Positions 46,748-56,194 of a stretch of 64,000 nucleotides of DNA are shown here, piece after piece. This DNA is from Ardenticatena maritima (GTDB lineage Bacteria; Chloroflexota; Anaerolineae; Ardenticatenales; Ardenticatenaceae), in assembly GCF_001306175.1 (NCBI RefSeq), contig NZ_LGKN01000003.1, positions 372,001 through 436,000 on the forward strand. The letters are read 5' to 3'. The position numbers and the translations under genes are program-made. The notes below the pieces were generated by a model. The model was not told where the DNA came from, did no database searches, and saw nothing but the letters and a program-made list of their open reading frames with translations. How positions within the stretch are numbered: the first letter of the stretch is position 1; every line of letters begins with the position of its first letter.

Positions 46748-47770
46748 ATGCGATTGATTGACTTGCGTAGCGATACGGTCACCCAGCCGTCGCCCGCCAT
46801 GCGGCGCGCCATGGCCGAAGCCGACGTGGGCGACGATGTCTATGGCGAAGACCCCACGGTCAACCGCCTGCAAGCCATGGCGGCGGAACTGCTCGGCAAA
46901 GAGGCGGCGCTTTTTGTGCCCAGCGGCACCATGGGCAACCTTATTTGCCTGCTGGTGCATTGTGGGCGCGGCGATGAGTACATCGTCGGCAACGCCCAGC
47001 ATACCTACCTCTACGAAGCCGGCGGCGCGTCGGCGGTGGGCGCCATTCACCCCTGGGTGATTCCCAACCAGCCGGACGGCACGTTGGACCCCGCCGAGAT
47101 TGAAGCGGGCGTGCGCCCCAACGACCCCCACGACCCGCGCACACGCCTTATCTCGCTTGAAAACACGCACAACCGCATGGGCGGGCGCGTTCTCCCCCCC
47201 GATTACCTCTGGCGCGTGCGCCAGATTGCCGACCGCCACGGTTTGCGCCTGCACTGCGATGGCGCGCGGCTCTGGAACGCCGCCGTGGCGCTCGGTGTGG
47301 AGCCGGCGGTGCTGGCGGAACCGTTCGACAGCCTGAGCGTCTGTCTCAGCAAAGGATTGGCGGCGCCGGTGGGAAGTTTGGTCGTCGGTAGCCGCGACTT
47401 CATCGCTGAGGCGGTGCGCAAACGCAAACTGCTGGGCGGTGGAATGCGCCAGGCGGGGGTGCTGGCGGCGGCGGGCATTGTCGCGCTGACCGAAATGCGC
47501 GACCGCCTGGCGGAAGACCACGCCAACGCTCAGCGCCTTGCCGAAGGGTTGGCGGCGTTGGGCTACCGCATTTTGCATCCCGTGGAAACCAACATCGTCA
47601 TCTTTGAGCAACCGGATGAAACCGACCCCGCCGCGCGGGCGGCGCGCTGGCGTGCCGAGGGCGTGCTCATCAACCCCATTGGCGGGCGGCGCTACCGTGC
47701 GGTGACGCATTACGGCATCACCGAGGCGGACATCGAGCAGGCGCTGGATGTCATCCAGCGGGCTGAATGA
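46748..47770 (+). CDS. ltaE: Low-specificity L-threonine aldolase
   Basis: 340 residues, fold type I PLP enzyme. The start [39 protein letters not shown] is the family start. The PLP lysine is in [14 protein letters not shown] and the aspartate in [10 protein letters not shown]. It splits threonine/allo-threonine to glycine and acetaldehyde. AAAAGGGGG precedes the ATG. Six bases separate it from the methyltransferase gene. Confidence 0.94.
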   Translation: MRLIDLRSDTVTQPSPAMRRAMAEADVGDDVYGEDPTVNRLQAMAAELLGKEAALFVPSGTMGNLICLLVHCGRGDEYIVGNAQHTYLYEAGGASAVGAIHPWVIPNQPDGTLDPAEIEAGVRPNDPHDPRTRLISLENTHNRMGGRVLPPDYLWRVRQIADRHGLRLHCDGARLWNAAVALGVEPAVLAEPFDSLSVCLSKGLAAPVGSLVVGSRDFIAEAVRKRKLLGGGMRQAGVLAAAGIVALTEMRDRLAEDHANAQRLAEGLAALGYRILHPVETNIVIFEQPDETDPAARAARWRAEGVLINPIGGRRYRAVTHYGITEADIEQALDVIQRAE

Positions 47771-47776
47771 GGGCGC

Positions 47777-48961
47777 ATGCGGGCGCTTACGCTTGAGACG
47801 GTGCGCTTTTTGCTGAGCGAACGTGCTCAGCGTGCGCTGGCGCGGCTCGCCGATGAAGACCTGCGCGCGGAAAACACGCTGGCGCTTCTCACCCACCTGC
47901 GCCGCGAATTTTCACCCGACGAAGCCGCGGCGTTGCTCGACCAGGCGCGCTTGCGACGGCGGGCGGTGGGCAAATTCCCGCACGCCGACGCCTTGCTCTA
48001 CACCGACGAAGCCTTGCAGCAGGCAAGCAGTCGGGCGGTGGCGACCTACCGCGCTCAACGGTTTGCACCTTTCGCCCATGTGGCAGACTTGGGGTGCGGC
48101 ATTGGCGCGGATACGATTGCGCTTGCCGAAGCCGGTTGCCGCGTGCTCGCCGTCGAACGCGACCCCGTGCGGGCGGCGCTGGCGGAAGCCAACGTGGCGG
48201 CGCTGGGGCTGGCGGCGCGCGTGCGCGTGGTTTGCGCCGACTGGACAACGTTGCCCCTGGAAGGCGTTGAAGCGGCGTTTGTGGACCCCGCCCGTCGGCG
48301 CGATGGTCGGCGGCTCTTCCACGTGCAGGCGTTGGAACCGCCGCTCGACCGCATTCTCGCCTTGCGGGCGCACGTGGCGGCGCTGGCGGTCAAACTCCAT
48401 CCCGGCGTGCGCGATGCGGAACTCCCGCCCGATGGCGCGCTTGAAATCATTTCGGAAGCAGGCGCATGCAAGGAAGCCTTGCTCACCTTCGGCGCGTTGC
48501 AACCCACAGCGCAACGTCTGGCAACCTGTCTGCCGGGGCCGCACCATCTGGCGGCTGAGACGCCCGCCCCCGATGTGCCCGTTGCGCCGCCGCACGGCTG
48601 GCTCTACGAACCGGATTGCGCGGTCATTCGTGCGGGCGCGGTGCGCCACCTTGCCGTTCGCCTCAACGCCGCCCTGCTCGACCCCACGATTGCCTACCTG
48701 AGCGGTGATGAAGCCGTTGAGACGCCGCTGGCACGGCGTTGGCGCATTGTGCAGCATGGCGCGTTTCACCTGAAAACGCTCAAAAAGTGGCTCCGCGCCC
48801 TCAATCCTGGCGACGTTGTCGTCAAGAAACGGGGGTTTGCGGTGGACCCGATGGCGTTTCGGCGCAAGTTGCCGCGCGGTGCGGGTGAGCAGACGTTCAC
48901 CGTCTTCCTCACACGTTGCCAGGGTCAACCGTGGATGATTGTGGCGGAAGAGGCGACCTGA
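47777..48961 (+). CDS. SAM methyltransferase with THUMP-like domain
   Basis: 394 residues. A helical N-terminus (about 1-95) precedes a class I methyltransferase domain with motif I VADLGCGIGADTIALA, the acidic VERDP and the FVDPARR catalytic-position loop. The C-terminal part (KLHPGVRDAELP, VVKKRGFAVDPMAFRRKLP, TVFLTRCQGQPWMIV) matches the THUMP-like domain seen in putative RNA methyltransferases. Substrate unknown. A strong terminator follows. Confidence 0.82.
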   Translation: MRALTLETVRFLLSERAQRALARLADEDLRAENTLALLTHLRREFSPDEAAALLDQARLRRRAVGKFPHADALLYTDEALQQASSRAVATYRAQRFAPFAHVADLGCGIGADTIALAEAGCRVLAVERDPVRAALAEANVAALGLAARVRVVCADWTTLPLEGVEAAFVDPARRRDGRRLFHVQALEPPLDRILALRAHVAALAVKLHPGVRDAELPPDGALEIISEAGACKEALLTFGALQPTAQRLATCLPGPHHLAAETPAPDVPVAPPHGWLYEPDCAVIRAGAVRHLAVRLNAALLDPTIAYLSGDEAVETPLARRWRIVQHGAFHLKTLKKWLRALNPGDVVVKKRGFAVDPMAFRRKLPRGAGEQTFTVFLTRCQGQPWMIVAEEAT

Positions 48962-48972
48962 ACGTAGTAAAA

Positions 48973-49003
48973 AAGGCGACGCACCCATCGCGTGCGTCGC
49001 CTT
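48973..49003. terminator. Bidirectional terminator before uvrA end
   Basis: Stem AAGGCGACGCAC/GTGCGTCGCCTT with a 7-base loop; an A-run on the left serves the leftward uvrA transcript. Confidence 0.88.
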
Positions 49004-49018
49004 GTGGTGTGGCGGGGG

Positions 49019-52000
49019 TTAGTTCAGCAGTTCTTCGGCTTCTTCGTCTAGCCGTTCTTCCTCTTGTTCGGCTTCTTCATCTTCGGCTTCGTCATCAAAC
49101 GGGGCAAGGTCTTCTTCCGGCGGCCATTCGCCGTAGGTGGCGCGTTCCAGCACCGCTTTCAGGTAGTAGCCCGTGAACGAGCCGGGTGTAGCGGCAACTT
49201 CTTCGGGCGTGCCCTGCGCCACAATTTGCCCGCCGCCCGCCCCACCTTCGGGACCAAGGTCAATGATGTGGTCGGCGACTTTGATGATGTCGAGGTTGTG
49301 TTCGATGACCAGCACGGTGTTGCCTTTGTTGACCAGGCGGTTGAGCACGCGGATGAGTTTGGCGACGTCGTGCGTGTGCAGCCCCACGCTCGGCTCGTCC
49401 AGAATGTAGAGCGTGCGACCGGTTGCCACACGCGACAGTTCTTTCGCCAGTTTCACGCGCTGGGCTTCGCCGCCTGAGAGCGTGGGGGCGGGTTGCCCAA
49501 GCCGAATGTAGCCCAAGCCGACGTCGTAGAGGGTTTGCAGTTTGCGCCGAATTTTGGGCACATTCTCGAAAAATTCGAGGGCTTCCTCGACGGTCATGTC
49601 CAGCACGTCGGCGATGCTTTTGCCTTTGTATTTGATTTGCAGGGTCTCGCGGTTGTAGCGCCGCCCTTTGCAGACTTCGCATTTGACATAAATATCGGGC
49701 AGGAAGTGCATTTCGATTTTGATTTCGCCGTCGCCCTGGCAGGCTTCACAGCGCCCGCCTTTCACGTTGAACGAGAAGCGCCCCGGCTTGTAGCCGCGCA
49801 TTTTGGCTTCGGGCAAGGTGGCAAAGAGTTCGCGGATGGCGGTGAAGACGGTGGTGTATGTGGCGGGGTTGGAGCGCGGCGTGCGCCCGATGGGTGATTG
49901 GTCAATGTTGATGACTTTGTCAATGTGTTCGATGCCCAGAATGGCGTCGTGTTCGCCGGGGTGCGCTTTGGCGCGGTGCAGAAGTTGCGCCAGCCGCTTG
50001 TACAAAATTTCAACCACCAGGGTACTCTTGCCGCTCCCGCTGACGCCTGTCACGCAGATGAATTTGCCGAGCGGGATTTCGACGGTGATGTTTTTCAGGT
50101 TGTGTTCGCGTGCGCCTTTGATGATGAGTGATTTGCCATTGCCGTCGCGCCGTTTGGGGGGCACGGGAATGTAGGCTTTGCCGCTGAGGTAGCGTCCGGT
50201 GATGGAGTTGGGATTGTTCATGATATCTTCGACGGTGCCCGTCGCCACCACGCGCCCCCCATGTTCCCCCGCGCCGGGACCAAGGTCAACAATCCAGTCG
50301 GCGGCGCGGATGGTGTCTTCGTCGTGTTCAACCACGATGAGGGTGTTGCCGAGGTCGCGCATTTTTTCGAGCGTGCGGATGAGGCGCTCGTTGTCGCGCT
50401 GGTGCAAGCCGATGCTGGGTTCATCGAGGATGTAGAGCACGCCCACCAGCCGCGAGCCGATTTGAGTGGCGAGGCGGATGCGCTGGGATTCACCACCTGA
50501 AAGCGTGTTCGCCGAGCGGGAAAGCGTCAGGTAGCCCAATCCTACGTCCGCCAGAAAGCCGAGGCGGGCTTCCACTTCGCGCAGAATTTGGTCGGCGATT
50601 TGGCGCTGGGTGGTGGTGAGTTGGGAGAGCGTGCCTTCCTGTTCGACAACCATGTTCGGGTCAATGGTGGGGGCGTTCATCACCTCGCGCACCCAGGCAA
50701 GCGCCTCTTCGACCGACATGTTGACCACGTCGGTGATGCTTTTGCCCGCCACCAGCACGGCGCGCGCTTCGGGTTTGAGGCGTGTGCCGTTGCAGGCGGG
50801 GCAAGGGTATTCAGCCATGTAGCGCTCGATTTCGGAGCGCATGTAGTCGCTGGTGGTCTCTTTGTGGCGGCGTTCCAGGTTCGGGATGACGCCTTCAAAA
50901 ACGGTTTCGTAGATGCGCATTTGCCCGTTGCGGGCTTTGTAGCGCACTTTGACGGGTTGCCCGCGGCTTCCGTAGAGAATGATGTTTTGGTGGAAGGGCG
51001 ACAGGTCTTTCCAGGGCGTATCGAGTGAGAAGCCGTAGTGTTCGGCGACGGATTCCAGCAGGTTTTTGAAGAACGATTCGGTGGTGCTGGCGCGGCTCCA
51101 CGGGGCGATTGCGCCCTCGTTGAGCGAGAGATCGGGGTTGGGCACAACCAGTTCCGGCGCAATTTCTTGCTTGATGCCCAGCCCCTGGCATTCGGGACAT
51201 GCGCCGTGGGGTGAGTTGAACGAAAAGGTGCGCGGCTCGATTTCGCCGATGCTGATGCCGCACTGTACACACGCAAATTGCTCGCTGAAAATCAAATCGC
51301 GCGATTGCGAACGGTCTTCGGGGTCAATCACGTTGACCACGACCAGACCATTCCCCAGTTCCAGCGCCGTTTCGACGCTGTCCGCCAGGCGGGTTTCATC
51401 ATCGTGGCTGTGCTCGTGCCGAATGACGAGGCGGTCAACCACGATTTCAATCGTGTGCAACTTGTAGCGGTCCAGTTCAATCTCTTCGTTGACGTCATAA
51501 ATTTCGCCGTCCACACGGGCGCGCACAAAGCCCGCTTTGCGAATATCCTCAAACACTCGCTGGTGGTGTCCTTTGCGCCCCCGCACCACCGGCGCCAGAA
51601 TCTGAATGCGGCTCCCGTCGGGCAGGCGTTGCAGGGCGTCCACAATTTGCTGGACGGTTTGCGACGTGATGGGACGACCGCATTGTGGGCAGTGGGGCGT
51701 CCCGACACGGGCGAAAAGCAAGCGCAGGTAGTCATAAATTTCGGTGACAGTTCCCACCGTGGAGCGTGGGTTGTGGCTGGTGCCTTTCTGGTCAATCGAG
51801 ATGGCGGGCGACAACCCTTCGATTTGGTCTACGTCGGGCTTTTCCATTTGCCCGAGGAATTGGCGGGCGTAGGATGAAAGGCTTTCGACGTAGCGGCGTT
51901 GCCCTTCGGCGTAGAGCGTGTCGAACGCCAGTGATGATTTGCCGGAGCCCGAAAGCCCCGTGAAGACGATGAGTTTGTCGCGCGGGATTTCCAGGTCAAT

Positions 52001-52051
52001 GTTTTTCAGGTTGTGAACACGTGCGCCACGTACAATGATTTTGTCCGTCAT
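49019..52051 (-). CDS. uvrA: Excinuclease ABC subunit A
   Basis: 1010 residues from the ATG at 52051; a GTG three codons earlier is possible. Two ABC modules: Walker [15 protein letters not shown] at the start and [12 protein letters not shown] in the second half, with signatures [14 protein letters not shown] and [15 protein letters not shown]. Zinc-binding cysteine sets are present ([24 protein letters not shown] with CEVCKGRRY). It detects bulky DNA lesions and loads UvrB. The last 30 residues are highly acidic. UvrB and UvrC are not in the window. Confidence 0.97.
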   Translation of the reverse strand: MTDKIIVRGARVHNLKNIDLEIPRDKLIVFTGLSGSGKSSLAFDTLYAEGQRRYVESLSSYARQFLGQMEKPDVDQIEGLSPAISIDQKGTSHNPRSTVGTVTEIYDYLRLLFARVGTPHCPQCGRPITSQTVQQIVDALQRLPDGSRIQILAPVVRGRKGHHQRVFEDIRKAGFVRARVDGEIYDVNEEIELDRYKLHTIEIVVDRLVIRHEHSHDDETRLADSVETALELGNGLVVVNVIDPEDRSQSRDLIFSEQFACVQCGISIGEIEPRTFSFNSPHGACPECQGLGIKQEIAPELVVPNPDLSLNEGAIAPWSRASTTESFFKNLLESVAEHYGFSLDTPWKDLSPFHQNIILYGSRGQPVKVRYKARNGQMRIYETVFEGVIPNLERRHKETTSDYMRSEIERYMAEYPCPACNGTRLKPEARAVLVAGKSITDVVNMSVEEALAWVREVMNAPTIDPNMVVEQEGTLSQLTTTQRQIADQILREVEARLGFLADVGLGYLTLSRSANTLSGGESQRIRLATQIGSRLVGVLYILDEPSIGLHQRDNERLIRTLEKMRDLGNTLIVVEHDEDTIRAADWIVDLGPGAGEHGGRVVATGTVEDIMNNPNSITGRYLSGKAYIPVPPKRRDGNGKSLIIKGAREHNLKNITVEIPLGKFICVTGVSGSGKSTLVVEILYKRLAQLLHRAKAHPGEHDAILGIEHIDKVINIDQSPIGRTPRSNPATYTTVFTAIRELFATLPEAKMRGYKPGRFSFNVKGGRCEACQGDGEIKIEMHFLPDIYVKCEVCKGRRYNRETLQIKYKGKSIADVLDMTVEEALEFFENVPKIRRKLQTLYDVGLGYIRLGQPAPTLSGGEAQRVKLAKELSRVATGRTLYILDEPSVGLHTHDVAKLIRVLNRLVNKGNTVLVIEHNLDIIKVADHIIDLGPEGGAGGGQIVAQGTPEEVAATPGSFTGYYLKAVLERATYGEWPPEEDLAPFDDEAEDEEAEQEEERLDEEAEELLN

Positions 52052-52089
52052 AGGTTTCACACGTCCTGTTTGGTCTTTTCAAAAAGAAA

Positions 52090-52112
52090 CACGGCTTACA
52101 GACGAAGCCGTG
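52090..52112 (-). terminator. Terminator of the tungstate transport operon
   Basis: Stem CACGGCTT/AAGCCGTG. On the minus strand TTTCTTTTT follows. It lies 80 bases beyond the stop of the fused transporter gene and just upstream of uvrA. Confidence 0.75.
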
Positions 52113-52194
52113 AATGTGTGTGGGTCGGAATCGCACGGGGATTATAGCCACGATGCTGGTTTTGGCGAAGCGGCGATGCGGGGATTGGGGCGGT

Positions 52195-54060
52195 TCAGGC
52201 GGGCGAAAAGATGTGGATGGCTGTGGCTTTGAAGGCGGCTTGCACAGGCGCGCCGGGGCGCAACGCCAACGTTTCGGCGGATTGGTGCGTGATGAGCGCC
52301 ACCAGCGTCATGCCGTTGCAGGCGATGAAGACGCGCCGCAAGGCGGTTCCCACGGCTTCAATCCCCACAACCGTGCCGCGCACGCTGTTCCGCGCGCTCG
52401 ACGGCGGGATGGGCGCGTGCGCCGCCCAGAGCACCACGCTTTCGGGGCGCAGCCCCAGCCGCACATGTTCGCCGGGGCGAAGCGGCGCGGCAACGTCCAA
52501 CGTTGTGCCGCCCACTTGCACGCGGCTCACGCCCCCGTGTGAAGCGAGTACACGCCCCTGCCAGATGTTTTCGATGCCGACGAATGCCGCCACGTCTTCA
52601 TCGCAGGGGCGCCCGAACACCTCTTCGGGCGTGCCCACCTGGCGCACGCGCCCCCCAAACATGACGGCGATGCGGTCGCCGAGCATGGCGGCTTCGTCCC
52701 GTTCGTGGGTGATGAGCACGGCGGTTTGCCCAGTTTCACGCAACAGGCGCGCCAGGTCGGCGCGCAGGGTGTGGCGGGTGGGTGCGTCAAGGGCGCTGAA
52801 CGGTTCATCGAGCAAGAGCAGGTCGGGTTCGGTGGCGAACGCACGGGCGAGCGCCACACGTTGGGCTTCACCACCGGAGAGCGTGCGGGCGCGGCGTTCC
52901 GCCAGGTGCGCGATGCCGAGGCGTTCCAGCCAGGTTTGCACGCGCTGCGTGCGTTCGTCTGCGTTCAGCCCGCGGAAGCGCAAGCCGAGCGCTACATTCT
53001 CGGCGACCGACATGTCGAGCAAGAGCGGCGCTTGCATGACGAGGGCGAGCCGTCGGCGGTAGGCGGTGGGGGGGCGGGGTGGCAACGGTTCGCCGCACCA
53101 GACCAAGCGCCCTTGCGTGGGGCGACGCAACCCCGCCAGCAGGAGCAGAAGCGTGCTTTTGCCTGCGCCGTTGGGTCCCATGACGACGAGGGTTTGCCCG
53201 TCGAAAATGTCGAAATGGGGAATGTCGAGCAGGGTGCGTCCGCCTTCTTCCACGCGCACACTGTGCAGGTGGACGCGGGGGCGTGCGTCCGCCGTGTGGG
53301 GGCGTGGCGGTGGAAGCGGTGCAGGCGGGCGCGGCGGCGTGGGGGGTGGTGCGGGGGGCGCGGTGTCGGGCGTGGTGCGGTGTTGCAGGGTGGTGAGCGC
53401 AAAGGTGACCAACCATGCCAGCAGAAGAAGCAACAGCCCCAGCGCCATGGCGGTGGCGAAGTGTCCGCGGCTTGTTTCAAGCACAATGGCTGTGGTGAGC
53501 ACGCGGGTTTGGTGGGCGATGTTGCCCCCTACCATCATGGAAGCGCCGACCTCGGAGAGCGCCGCACCAAAGCCCGCCATGACCGCGGCAAGGATGGGCA
53601 AGCGCGCTTCCCACAGCAACGTTGCGACCAGTTGCGCGGGGGAAGCACCCAAGCCGAGCAGTTGCCAGCGCAAGCGGGGGTCCAGGTGTTCGAGCGCGGC
53701 TTGGCTCAACCCGATGATGAGCGGCAACGCGAGCAGGGATTGCGCCAGAATCATGGCGGCGGGGGTGTAAATCAACCCCAATGCACCCAGGGGACCACTG
53801 CGCCAGAGCAAGAGCGCCACCACCAGCCCGACGATGACGGGGGGCATGCCCATGCCCATGTTGACCAGGCTGATGAGGAGTGTGCGCCCACGAAAACGGG
53901 TGAACGCCAGCAAGGTGGCAATCGGCAACCCCACTAGCAGGCTGAGCAGGGTGGCTGTGCCGGAAACAAAGAGCGTCAGCCCGGCAATCTCGCGGATGGC
54001 GGGGTCGCCGCTGAGGAGCAGGCGGATGGCTTCGGTGAGTCCGTCAAGAAGTGTCTGCAT
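52195..54060 (-). CDS. Fused tungstate ABC transporter permease-ATPase
   Basis: 621 residues combining what are usually two genes. Residues 1-225 are a TupB-type permease with about six helices and the EAA loop LGASPAQLVATLLWEARLP. Residues 228-260 form a Pro-rich linker. Residues 262-480 are the ATPase with Walker A GPNGAGKS (295-302), signature LSGGEAQ (394-400) and Walker B LLLLDEP (414-420). A C-terminal TOBE/Mop-like domain (about 500-620) probably binds oxyanion. It would import tungstate or molybdate with the binding protein encoded three bases upstream. The frame is unbroken, so this is a true fusion. Confidence 0.9.
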   Translation of the reverse strand: MQTLLDGLTEAIRLLLSGDPAIREIAGLTLFVSGTATLLSLLVGLPIATLLAFTRFRGRTLLISLVNMGMGMPPVIVGLVVALLLWRSGPLGALGLIYTPAAMILAQSLLALPLIIGLSQAALEHLDPRLRWQLLGLGASPAQLVATLLWEARLPILAAVMAGFGAALSEVGASMMVGGNIAHQTRVLTTAIVLETSRGHFATAMALGLLLLLLAWLVTFALTTLQHRTTPDTAPPAPPPTPPRPPAPLPPPRPHTADARPRVHLHSVRVEEGGRTLLDIPHFDIFDGQTLVVMGPNGAGKSTLLLLLAGLRRPTQGRLVWCGEPLPPRPPTAYRRRLALVMQAPLLLDMSVAENVALGLRFRGLNADERTQRVQTWLERLGIAHLAERRARTLSGGEAQRVALARAFATEPDLLLLDEPFSALDAPTRHTLRADLARLLRETGQTAVLITHERDEAAMLGDRIAVMFGGRVRQVGTPEEVFGRPCDEDVAAFVGIENIWQGRVLASHGGVSRVQVGGTTLDVAAPLRPGEHVRLGLRPESVVLWAAHAPIPPSSARNSVRGTVVGIEAVGTALRRVFIACNGMTLVALITHQSAETLALRPGAPVQAAFKATAIHIFSPA

Positions 54061-54063
54061 GGC

Positions 54064-54921
54064 TTACGGTTGAACGGCGTCTGGAATGAAGAGCGGCTCG
54101 CCGTAGGTTTCGACGCCGAACGTGCGAATGAGGGCTTGTGTGTCGGGGGTGGTGAGAAAGGCGGCAAAGGCGCGTGCGCCTTCAACGTTGACGTTGGGGT
54201 GGGCTGTGGGGGAAACGATGATGACGTGATACGGGTTGAAGAGCCGTCGGTCGCCTTCAACCAGAATGTCGAGCGCCAGCGTGTTTCGTATAGCCAAAAA
54301 TGTACCTCGGTCGGCAAGCGTGTAGGCTTGTTTCTCCGACGCAATGGTGAGCGTCGCCCCCATGCCTTGCCCGGTCTCGTTGTACCACGTCGCCCCCTCA
54401 GGCGAGATGCCCGCTTCCGCCCAGAGCGCCCGTTCTTTCTTGTGTGTGCCCGAATCGTCCCCGCGCGAGATGAACCGCGCCCCTTGCGCTGCGATGTGTT
54501 GGAGCGCCGCGATAATCGAACGCCCGCGTATGGACGCGGGGTCGTCGGGGGGACCGACAAGCACGAAGTCGTTATGCATGACGGGGAAGCGCGCCATGCC
54601 ATGCCCTTCGCGCATGAAGGCTTCTTCGGCTTCGGGCGCGTGAACGAGCAGCACGTCGGCGTTGCCGTCGCGCCCCATTTGCAGCGCCGCCCCCGTGCCG
54701 ACGGCAATCATCTTCACCCGATACCCACTTTGGGCTTCAAAACGGGGGATGAGCACGTCGAGCAAGCCGCTGTCGCGCGTGCTGGTGGTTGTCGCCAAAA
54801 GCACGTCGCGCTGTGCGGCGGTACGTCCTGTGCAGGCGGTCAGCACCAGCACGCCAAGCAACACGAAAAGAAACCCGCCAGGCGTTCGCCCACCTGGCAG
54901 GTTTTTTGCCCATCCACGCAC
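54064..54921 (-). CDS. tupA: Tungstate-binding lipoprotein TupA
   Basis: 285 residues from a GTG at 54921; TTG codons at 54954 and 54939 are alternatives overlapping the upstream gene, and none has a good ribosome site. A signal peptide ends at the lipobox VLTAC. The mature protein begins with LLATTTSTRDSGLLDVLIPRFE, the TupA signature with the oxyanion-binding TTTST, and contains SRGDDSGTHKKERALW and YNETGQGMG. It captures tungstate outside the membrane for the fused transporter. A terminator-like hairpin lies inside the signal-peptide codons. Confidence 0.9.
   Translation of the reverse strand: MRGWAKNLPGGRTPGGFLFVLLGVLVLTACTGRTAAQRDVLLATTTSTRDSGLLDVLIPRFEAQSGYRVKMIAVGTGAALQMGRDGNADVLLVHAPEAEEAFMREGHGMARFPVMHNDFVLVGPPDDPASIRGRSIIAALQHIAAQGARFISRGDDSGTHKKERALWAEAGISPEGATWYNETGQGMGATLTIASEKQAYTLADRGTFLAIRNTLALDILVEGDRRLFNPYHVIIVSPTAHPNVNVEGARAFAAFLTTPDTQALIRTFGVETYGEPLFIPDAVQP
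54870..54907. terminator. Terminator-like hairpin inside the tupA signal-peptide codons
   Basis: Arms containing CCGCCAGGCG and CCACCTGGCAGG, with A/T-rich ends on both sides (a T-run of six at 54902-54907 on the plus strand, TTTCTTTTC on the minus strand). It could attenuate tupA-tupBC transcription coming from the SDR-DUF503 genes. Its core differs from the ACCTGACAGGT repeats by one base. Confidence 0.55.
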
Positions 54922-54925
54922 TTTT

Positions 54926-55207
54926 TCAAACTTCTTCAATGCTGTACTCCACAATCACAACGTCGGGACGCTCGCGCTCAACCCACGCCACCACTTGTTC
55001 CAGCAGCCCTTCGGCGTAGCGGTAATCGTTGCTCACAGTCACAAAGCAGAGCGTGGCTGAACCGACAACATCCTGCAACTCCATTTCCGCAGCGGCGACA
55101 TTGAAATGCTGGCGCACACGGTTGACAATGTGTTTGACGATGCTCCGCTTCTCTTTGAGCGTGCGCGAGGGCAAGTCGAGTTCAAGCCAGCATGAGACGA
55201 TTGGCAT
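54926..55207 (-). CDS. DUF503 (YlxP-like) protein
   Basis: 93 residues. The start IVSCWLELDLPSRTLKEKRSIVKHIVNRVRQHFNVAAAEME and FVTVSND are typical of DUF503, the small ferredoxin-fold protein usually encoded near rbfA and nusA. Its function is unknown. Here it stands between an SDR gene (seven bases upstream) and tupA. GAGGGTGG precedes the ATG. Confidence 0.9.
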   Translation of the reverse strand: MPIVSCWLELDLPSRTLKEKRSIVKHIVNRVRQHFNVAAAEMELQDVVGSATLCFVTVSNDYRYAEGLLEQVVAWVERERPDVVIVEYSIEEV

Positions 55208-55214
55208 ACCACCC

Positions 55215-56006
55215 TCACAACAATGATTTGACTGCGCCGCCGTCCACCTGAATGGTAGCCCCCGTCACAAAACTGGCGCGTTCGGAGCAGAGGAACGCCA
55301 CCACGTCGCCAAACTCCTCAGGGCGTCCAAGGCGTCCCATGGGAATGGTGCTCGTCCAGCGTTGGCGGGCTTCTTCCCATGAAATGCCTTCCCGTTCCAC
55401 GGCGGCTTGCATGAGGTGTTGCAACCGTTCCGTTTCAATGGGACCAGGGCAGATGTTGTTGACGGTGATGCCCTTGGGCGCGAGAACATTGCTCAGCGTT
55501 TTGGCGAACGCCACCAATGCGGCGCGTGTGGCGTTGCTGAGCACGAGCGTGTCAATCGGCTGTTTGACCGACATGGACGTGATGTTGACGATACGCCCCC
55601 ATCCGGCGCGTTCCATGTCAGGCACAGTCAGCCGAATGAGCCGCAACGCGCTGAAAAACACCTGGTTGAATGCGGCATGCCATTCTTCATCCGTAAAGTC
55701 AAGCGGCATGCCTGACGGCGGTCCGCCGTTGTTCGTCACCAGAATGAGCGGCGCGCCCCACGTCTCGCGCACGGTCGCCACCAGCCGCTCAATCTCTTCG
55801 GCGCGGTTCAAATCAGCGACAACCGGCAGAACGTCCGCCCCCGTTTCGGCGCGAATACGCTCGGCTGCGGCGTTGACCCGCTCTTGCGAATGAGAGCAAA
55901 TCGCCACACGCGCGCCTTCCTGCGCCAGACGGTACGCTGAGGCGAATCCCAAGCCACGGCTGGCAGCGGCGACAAGCGCCACTTTGCCCTGAATACCAAG
56001 GTCCAT
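55215..56006 (-). CDS. SDR-family oxidoreductase lacking the Tyr-Lys pair
   Basis: 263 residues, Rossmann fold. The NAD(P) site reads AAASRGLGFASAYRLA and NNGGPPSG stands at the NAG position. The catalytic Ser is in NITSMSV. Where YxxxK is expected the sequence reads LSNATRAALVAFAKTL, so Tyr and Lys are replaced by Ser and Arg. The C-terminus (TVNNICPGPIETERL, GRPEEFGDVVAFLCSERASFVTGATIQVDGG) is classical. This S-N-x-x-R variant occurs in a subgroup annotated as 3-oxoacyl-ACP-reductase-like. Catalysis is uncertain. AAAGGAGC precedes the ATG; first gene of the leftward run to tupBC. Confidence 0.88.
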   Translation of the reverse strand: MDLGIQGKVALVAAASRGLGFASAYRLAQEGARVAICSHSQERVNAAAERIRAETGADVLPVVADLNRAEEIERLVATVRETWGAPLILVTNNGGPPSGMPLDFTDEEWHAAFNQVFFSALRLIRLTVPDMERAGWGRIVNITSMSVKQPIDTLVLSNATRAALVAFAKTLSNVLAPKGITVNNICPGPIETERLQHLMQAAVEREGISWEEARQRWTSTIPMGRLGRPEEFGDVVAFLCSERASFVTGATIQVDGGAVKSLL

Positions 56007-56050
56007 AGCCTGCTCCTTTAGTCTGGTGGTTGGTGGGTCTCTGCGTGGGG

Positions 56051-56078
56051 ATTATATGCACGCCTTCTCTCCACACAA
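56051..56078 (-). promoter_or_regulatory. Promoter of the SDR-DUF503-tup run
   Basis: Minus-strand TTGTGT (56073-56078), 16 bases, TATAAT (56051-56056), 45 bases before the SDR start codon. Confidence 0.6.
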
Positions 56079-56194
56079 AGCCGTATTCCACTTTGTTGCA
56101 CGTGCTTTCATCCAAAAGTAGCAATTTGTTCGTATCAACGGGTAGATGTATGCTCCCAAGAGAGTGGCATGGTGAAAAAACCGAGGAATTGCCT

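Noticed and set aside
45239-47896. An 885-codon open frame on the minus strand opposite the HMG-CoA reductase and threonine aldolase genes
   Set aside because: It is antisense to two well-conserved enzymes, has no recognisable domain and no promoter or ribosome site; long antisense frames are common in G+C-rich codon usage.
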